Positions 58,209 to 64,000 of a stretch of 64,000 nt of DNA are shown in pieces. This stretch comes from Siphonodentalium dalli (taxonomy: Eukaryota; Mollusca; Scaphopoda; Gadilida; Siphonodentaliidae), in assembly GCA_032622095.1 (NCBI GenBank), contig CP136067.1:134853990-134917989 (forward strand). The letters run 5' to 3'. The notes under the pieces are model-generated. The model ran no database searches and was not told the DNA's origin. It was given only the letters and a program-made list of their open reading frames with translations. The first letter of the stretch is position 1. Each line of letters opens with the position of its first letter. The translations under genes were made by a program, and so were the position numbers.

Positions 58209-59084
58209 ATTTATCTGTTAGCGATTTCTTCTATAATCTATTGTTGAGCGTATAATAAAAAAAACTAAATTTCAAACGTATTCACAACATAAAATAGTAT
58301 CTCATTAATTTGGGCGCTCTGCCTCCTTTTCTAAATGCCATTTGAGAAGCGATATACGTGAACATTTGTCAAATTTTATAATTGTGAGTTTTGGTGGCCA
58401 TTTTGGCGATCATCTTTGATCAAATTGATCAGTTGCAAGCGTACGTGAATGAAATTACATATTAGGTTAGTTAAAATGCGTTTTTTATCTTCAGAATATG
58501 GACAGCAATTAGACAAAAATTACAACATAATATGTTTTCCAAAGTGTTAGATGTCATGATAACTGATAGAAAAGACAATTCCTACTTGCCACAATTTACA
58601 AATAACCGAACATTGTGCAAGGGGCACGTGTGACTGTGGAATCCACAGAATGCAGTAAATGACACACCAGCTATTTGTGTCTACCGTGTCTACCTGTTTT
58701 GTTTCTCCATTTAATTATCTCTATTGTACCAGTGTGATGATTCTACACCCATTGTCTACAGCAATTCCAATAAGATTTTATCCTAATTGAAGTTGGCTAG
58801 CCTATTTATTCATATTAGAACATTTCATTGACATTCGATTATATGTGTTGTGTCACAAGTCTATTGCCATTCATGCTGGCTTCAACAATTGTGTGTTGTT
58901 ATTTGTGACCACTGCCAGAATTTACACAATGTACCACTAACATAACACATGGACAAATTGTATTAACTGTCTAATATGTTATTTGTATTTGTGAACACCC
59001 CACATAACTACAGTATTAGACTATGAGTACCCAATATCCATCCATATGGATATTTTAGTAAAAGTAATTAAAAAGTACTCAAAA
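58209..59084. other. Stretch with no recognised gene
   Basis: Includes a short TTGTGTGTTGTTATTTG block near 58887 that recurs at 60908 with ATGTACCACTAACATAAC, a small dispersed repeat. One GGCCATTTTGGCGATCATC string at 58396 recalls the foldback arms. Confidence 0.4.
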
Positions 59085-59232
59085 TGTAATCATGATTACA
59101 GGTACATTTGAAAGTAATCGATTACGATTACGATTACTTGCAATCAAAAAATGTCATGATTACTGATTACAGGTGATTACTCCAAATTGTGTAATCGATC
59201 ACTTTGATTACGATTATTGATTATGATTATCC
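59085..59232. repeat. Degenerate GATTAC/GTAATC repeat
   Basis: Many GATTAC and GTAATC hexamers, for example TAATCGATTACGATTACGAT at 59116, in both orientations. Confidence 0.75.
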
Positions 59233-59319
59233 CAATCCTGCTGTGGATAAATTTTGTTCTTTAAAGAGGAAGCTTAATGCAATATTAACATTGATGATTA
59301 AATATATACCGTCCCAAGC

Positions 59320-59741
59320 CCATGGGAAAGTGGAGCGCCGGGGTACAGCTGCGATCGGAAAGATGAGAAAGAGTCCTTTCCATCGTCACAGGGACGCGGA
59401 GATGATGGCTAGGTGGGGGGCAGCAATCTGAGAGACGCCCAGATCCACCTCCCCACTCGGCCACCGAACGGGACCACCCTTCAACTGCTGAGTCCGGTGA
59501 TGCCGATTCCATGCAGCCGACTGATGTCACCAATTGCTGTGGAACCGATGATGGAGACGGAATTTGCATTCCCGCCACAGACGCCGGAATACCAACACAG
59601 CCTGGCGTCTACCATCATCACCACCAACACAACAACAACACTAGCAGCAGTGGATCCACATATTCTGCTTCTGAGGCCCAAGACATTAACAGCAGAGCGC
59701 TGGCGAATATTGGTGAAAACGAAGCTCAACAACTACAATAA
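59320..59741 (+). CDS. Possible coding fragment with H/N/S-rich low complexity
   Basis: A block visibly richer in G and C than its AT-rich surroundings. One frame (from a stop near 59403, through ATG at 59511, to TAA at 59741) reads GGGQQSERRPDPPPHSATER, ending YHHHHQHNNNTSSSGS and ASEAQDINSRALANIGENE, an acidic, disordered-looking C terminus. A second frame upstream (59288-59431) reads VERRGTAAIGKMRKSPFHRH. Other frames, including the minus strand, are also open, so frame and even coding status are uncertain. It could be a terminal exon or a retrocopy fragment. No family is recognised. Confidence 0.3.
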
Positions 59742-59789
59742 CAGCTTCAATAAGCTAGCGACTCCCAAGCATCAGAAAAGACAACAATA

Positions 59790-60604
59790 GCAACATTATT
59801 TGTTTAAATGTATAAACCATTGTCCAAAAAGATGTCCAAAGTGGGTTGCAGGGAAGGGGTACCACCCCTTCCAAATTCTCCCGGGTATATCTCCAAATCC
59901 CCAATAAAAAAATTAATTGTAATTCGATGGGATATGTTGTATCACAAGTTTAGTACCGCCCACTGGTACTAAGATTTTATCGATATAAATATTGTCTGTT
60001 ACCCGAGATCGACTTCCGAAGCATACATATCAGCACTTGCCATTATGTTAACTAGCCGAAACAGATTCCTGTATATGATTCGAGCAAATTTTGATCTTTC
60101 AAACAGTTTGATTTAAAAAAAAATGATTTATATTAAAAAAAAAAAAAAAATTTATTGAACTCTGACCTGCTGTTGAACAAACAAAAATAAATTAATCTAA
60201 AAACAAAATTTTATAAAATTTTTTAATTTGTTTCTAAGTATTTAATTTTCTTTTTAGATTTTTAGATTGAAACTTTAACATTTTTTTTCATTTTTTTTTT
60301 TTCATTTAATTTTTTTTTTTCATTTTAAATTTAATTTTTAAATTTTAAATTTAATTTTTTTATTTTTAGATTGAAACTTCCTGCTAAAAAATTTTAAATG
60401 TTGAAAAACATATTAATTTAATATGTTTAAAAATTTTAATTAAAAAAAAGTAAGGCCGTTATAACATCTTCCGGAGTACCCCGAGGCACCACACCAAATT
60501 TGGTTGAAAGCTGTCAAGGGCTCTGGAAGAAAAATCACGAACAGACCAGAACAGACAACAGATCCCTGAACTCTTTAATGTATCTAAACCAGAAAACACA
60601 CATT
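59790..60604. repeat. AT-rich low-complexity stretch
   Basis: Dominated by A/T runs between about 60100 and 60450 (for example TTTTAATTTG and AATTTTTAAATTTTAAATTT). No feature otherwise. Confidence 0.6.
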
Positions 60605-60905
60605 CGTTTTGCCGTGAAAATTATGACAAGTGTCATGCTAAATGAAAAACATTGTTATAATCACGGATGAATTTATAACATCATGGCGCAAATATAAATC
60701 GCAGTATATTATGATTTGACAACAAAAAGGTTGTTTGAATATAGCCAATTTAACACTGTATGTATGCATGGATATCAAACTTAGGGTGAAGACATAATGG
60801 TAGCAGAATTATCAACGCAGCCATTGGCCGGCTCAGTCGCTGATTGGTCGAAAATATATGCTAATAATTATTTGATTAATAGCTGTGGAAAGGTCTATTC
60901 AAAAA
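60605..60905. repeat. Dispersed repeat, copy 2 of 2
   Basis: Shares AAAAACATTGTTATAATCAC-like, AACATCATGGCGCAAATATA and CCGGCTCAGTCGCTGATTGG with 6300-6580. Confidence 0.55.
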
Positions 60906-60994
60906 TTGTGTGTTGTTATTTGAGTCCAATGCCAGAATGTACACAATGTACCACTAACATAACTTCGGCAGCGTAGAACCGCCACACCATTGTA

Positions 60995-61095
60995 TATTTC
61001 AACAGATTAGTAATATGTTTTTAGAGATTACTAATCTGTTTAAACAGTTTACTAATATGTTTTTACAGATTACTAATCTGTTTAAACAGATTACT
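60995..61095. repeat. Short tandem repeat of about 47 bp
   Basis: CAGATTAGTAATATGTTTTT, then AGAGATTACTAATCTGTTTA, repeats about twice. It is internally palindromic (AGATTAGTAAT/ATTACTAATCT). Confidence 0.7.
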
Positions 61096-61466
61096 ATGCT
61101 TTGTAAACCGTTTTAGAGCACATCTGTGGTTTTACGGTTTTGTGAAATAAATTATTATTATTTATGTTAGTTTGCTCTGTGATGAGATAATGATTGTTCA
61201 AGCACAACAGGGACGTTGCTAGTGGGTTCCAACTGGTCGATGAGACCATAAAATTTCTAACTATTAGGATTTAGTCTAATCAAATTTCCAACTATAGAGG
61301 ATTTGGTTTTGAGTAATGTAAAATTCCAATATTGGCTTAATGGCTTAATAATTTGGGTTTCTATATGTTCTTTTTAAGAGTATGCGGACTGTGAAAATAA
61401 AGACACTAGTAACAAGAATGACATAGCATTGATCCATGTTTCTATGTATTGAGTACACTGTGCACA

Positions 61467-63440
61467 GAGACTTGGCGAAATGGGGGTTGGGATGTCTCAC
61501 CCCCCAACTTGGTCAAAATTTTTAACTGTTGGAAATTTCATACCTAAAACAACATTAGTTGAAAATTTCACACCAACAATAGGTTGAAAATGTTCTTGTA
61601 GTTTGATTTTCAAACTATTTATTGGGGGAAAATTATTGTTTTTGGACAAATATATGCATATTTTCCTACTATTGGTCAAAATTTTGGACTGAAATAGCCA
61701 TCAGTTGGAAATTTTCCAATTTTCCAACGTTATGGTGTCAGGTTGGAAATTTCCAACACTTGGAAAGCATGTGTCCTTGTCCCTCCCACGTGGCTAGTCA
61801 AAACCTACTAGTTAATTTAAGAAAATATTATTGTCCTACATTTGGTCAACATTGTCATTGGAATTGTCATCAGATGGAAATTTTCCAACCTAAGTGGGGG
61901 TGTCATGCAGGTTTGAAGCTAGTCTAGATGCTAGGATTTTTCAGTTTTCTTGTTCAGATTTCAAAAGTTTCCAACACCGGACCGAACCATGGTCGCCCCG
62001 TGGTCAGGGATGTGGCTAGAGGGGGGTGTGGGGGTGTCTCACCCCCCCCAGCAGAGAGCTATATTTTCAATAGTTGGAAATTTCATACCTGCCACAACGA
62101 AATTTCACACCAACAATAGGTTGAAAATGTTCTTGTAGTTTGAATATAAAACAATTTATTGGGGGAATTTATTGTTTTTCGACCAATATTTGCATATGTT
62201 CCTGTTTTGGTCAAATTTTTTGACAGAAATGGACATCAGTTGGAAATTTTCCAACCTTAGGGGGGGTGACAGGTTGGAAATTTCCAACACTTGGAAAGCT
62301 TGTGTCCTGGTCCCTCCCCCGTGGCCAGCTAAAAACTTCTAGTTAATTTAAGAAAACAATATTGTCATATAATTGGTCAACATTGTCATTGGAATTGTCA
62401 TCAGTTGGAAAATTTCCAACCTAAGTGGGGCTGTAGGGTTTGAAATTTCCAACAGTAGGAAGGCTTGAGGCTAGTCTAGATGTTAGGATTTTGCGATTTT
62501 CTTGTTCAGATTTCAAAATTTTCGCACACCGGGCCGAACCATGGTCGGCCCGGTGTGTCATTGCCCCATCCACATGGCCAATACAAAACTGCTAATTAGT
62601 TTAGCAAAACAATATTTTACTACATTTGGTCAAACTTGTAGACATAAATGGTCATCAGTTGAAGAATTTTCCAACCTGAGGGGGAGCATGAGGTTTGAAA
62701 TTTCCAACACTAGGAAAGCTTCAGTTGAGGCCAGTCTAGATGCTAGGATTTGCGATTTTCTTGTATATAGTTTTCAAACTTTTCTCACACCGGGCCAAAC
62801 AACCATGGTCGGCCCTGTGTTTCCTGGTCTGTTGTTGGTAGCTGTGTGCATTTGTCTGGAATTAGATCACTAGTTGTTTTTTTGGGGGCAATTTTCAGGT
62901 TAAAATATCTTAATGTTCTCATACTGGGAAAATAGAAGCATAGCTTATGAATATATAGGAAATTAGGCCTCAGCATGAGGTACAAGGGGGGTGCAAATGA
63001 AATTATGCAAAAAGTTGTGTTGGTGCGATTTCGACTCAAGGGGGGGGGGGGTGCAAATAATGGAATTATGCAAAAAGTTGTGTTGGTGCGATTTCGACTC
63101 AAGGGGGGGGGGGTGCAAATAATGGAATTATGCAAAAAGTTGTGTTGGTGTGATTTCGACTCAAGGGGGGGGGCTGCAGTTGGAAATTCCCAAGGTGGAC
63201 ACCCCCCCCCCCCCAGCGGAGACCCTCTAGCCACATCCCTGCCCGTGGTGTCATGGTCCCTCCCCCGTGGCCAATAAGAAACTGCAAATTAGTTAAGAAA
63301 ACAGTATATTACTACATTTGGTCAAAATTTGGACTGAAATGGTCATCAGTTGGAGAATTTCCAACCTAAGGAAGAGTATGAGGTTTGAAATTTGCAACAC
63401 AGGGAAAGCTTGAGACCAGTCTAGATGCTAGGATTTGGCG
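61467..63440. mobile_element. Older hAT-type MITE copy, interrupted by a younger one
   Basis: It starts near CAGAGACTTGGCGAAATGGG, with the GGGATGTCTCACCCCCCAAC and TGGAAATTTCATACC motifs of the family. Its sequence is interrupted at 62005-63241 and resumes at 63250 (TCATGGTCCCTCCCCCGTGG, TTCATCAGTTGGAGAATTT-like). The distal end is lost against foldback C near 63440. Confidence 0.6.
62005..63241. mobile_element. Younger hAT-type MITE nested in a relative, 8-bp target duplication
   Basis: The ends CAGGGATGTGGCTAGAGGG and CCCTCTAGCCACATCCCTG are exact inverted copies. Identical CCCGTGGT flanks lie at 61997-62004 and 63242-63249. The interior holds GTTGGAAATTTCCAAC motifs and three direct units of about 70 bp with GGTGCAAATAATGGAATTAT at 62975-63180. 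The open frames 62502-62873 and 62785-63234 follow repeats and are not genes. Confidence 0.85.
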
Positions 63441-64000
63441 ATTTATATTTTAAACGCGGAAAAAACTTTCACAAAAAATCTATATTGGGATTCTAGTCAC
63501 ATTTCAACAAGGAATGACCAGAATTGTGGTATGTAAGTGAGGCATACCATTACCCGTGAATATTCCAAGTCATTGGAACCAAATTGTTACTTGGCTCAAA
63601 ATGGCCGCCAAAATATGGAAAATTGTAAATATGGCCCCAGCGTGCACTGCAATCGCTTACACGTTGTGGTTGGTGAATAAAATTGGCTATTCTGCCTTAT
63701 GTCCATTGAAAACTAACATGTTTGATTCACCTTGGTTAATTTTTGCTATTGTAGCCACTGACATTACCAGAAATATTGGATTTTACTTTCACAAACTTGA
63801 CATAAATATCGGCAAAAATTAACTTTTCAGGTTTGGACCATTTTTTTTTAAAGTAAACTTTAACTAACTTTGGAATGAAAGGTGTTTATTGTTTTGATCT
63901 GTTTAAAATGTGTCACACTAAGGTGATTATAGACCAAATTACTCAAGATGGCTTCCAAAATGGCTACCAACTTCGGTAAAAACATTTTTCACATATATCC
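63440..64000 (+). mobile_element. Foldback-type element, copy C (runs off the window)
   Basis: TTGGGATTCTAGTCACATTT, GAATATTCCAAGTCATTGGA, CAAAATGGCCGCCAAAATAT and CAAGATGGCTTCCAAAATGG follow the order of the left arm of copy B and the reversed right arm of copy A. It continues into the same sequence found at position 1 of this window. Confidence 0.7.

Noticed and set aside
62502..63277. Frames of 100-149 codons in the hAT MITE
   Set aside because: Pro/Gly-rich translations of C/G runs and short direct repeats; several frames are open on both strands.

Overview
This is eukaryotic, repeat-dominated DNA. No bacterial operon, phage or CRISPR signal is present. The best clue to the organism is the first coding exon of an insulin-like peptide at 55248-55458. 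Its B chain has the extra upstream cysteine of molluscan/lophotrochozoan insulins, so a marine lophotrochozoan, possibly a mollusc, is my best guess (inference, not proven). Only a small share of the window is plausibly host coding: an uninterrupted 591-codon secreted coiled-coil protein on the minus strand (16693-18468), the insulin-like exon, and a few weak exon candidates (44446-44481, 45254-45406, 52146-52307, 59320-59741).

Layout. 1-4140: a foldback element with long inverted arms and tandem arrays, cut by the window edge. 4350-9100: palindromic MITEs, a cluster of short hairpin modules (6660-7735), and a hAT-type fragment. 9330-10290: three 5S-rRNA-like fragments with a GA microsatellite. 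10500-16600: several TTAA-flanked (T2/Kolobok-like) and TA-flanked (Tc1/mariner-like) MITEs and a short reverse-strand Helitron. 16693-18468: the secreted coiled-coil gene. 19590-22550: dispersed and directly repeated families. About 23042-33318: a head-to-tail array of eight Helitron-like units, some nearly identical, continuing into minisatellites to about 35545. 35848-40768: a 4.9-kb foldback element with arms of about 1.4 kb, rich in ATGGCGGCC-type motifs. 41724-42727: a 59-bp minisatellite of about 17 units. 43000-47240: mixed repeats plus a duplicated possible first exon. 47591-52591: a second copy of the first foldback family, with a nested TTAA MITE and a nested hAT MITE. 55248-55458: the insulin-like exon. 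56200-64000: MITEs, low complexity, two nested hAT copies, and the start of a third foldback copy.

How it works together. There is no shared pathway among the genes. The window records layered transposition: target-site duplications and a related empty site date insertions relative to one another. Two repeat systems carry dense arrays of motifs resembling host transcription-factor sites: YY1-like in the foldbacks and NRF1-like in the Helitron minisatellites. No autonomous transposase, Rep/helicase or reverse transcriptase was recognised, so essentially all mobile DNA here looks non-autonomous.
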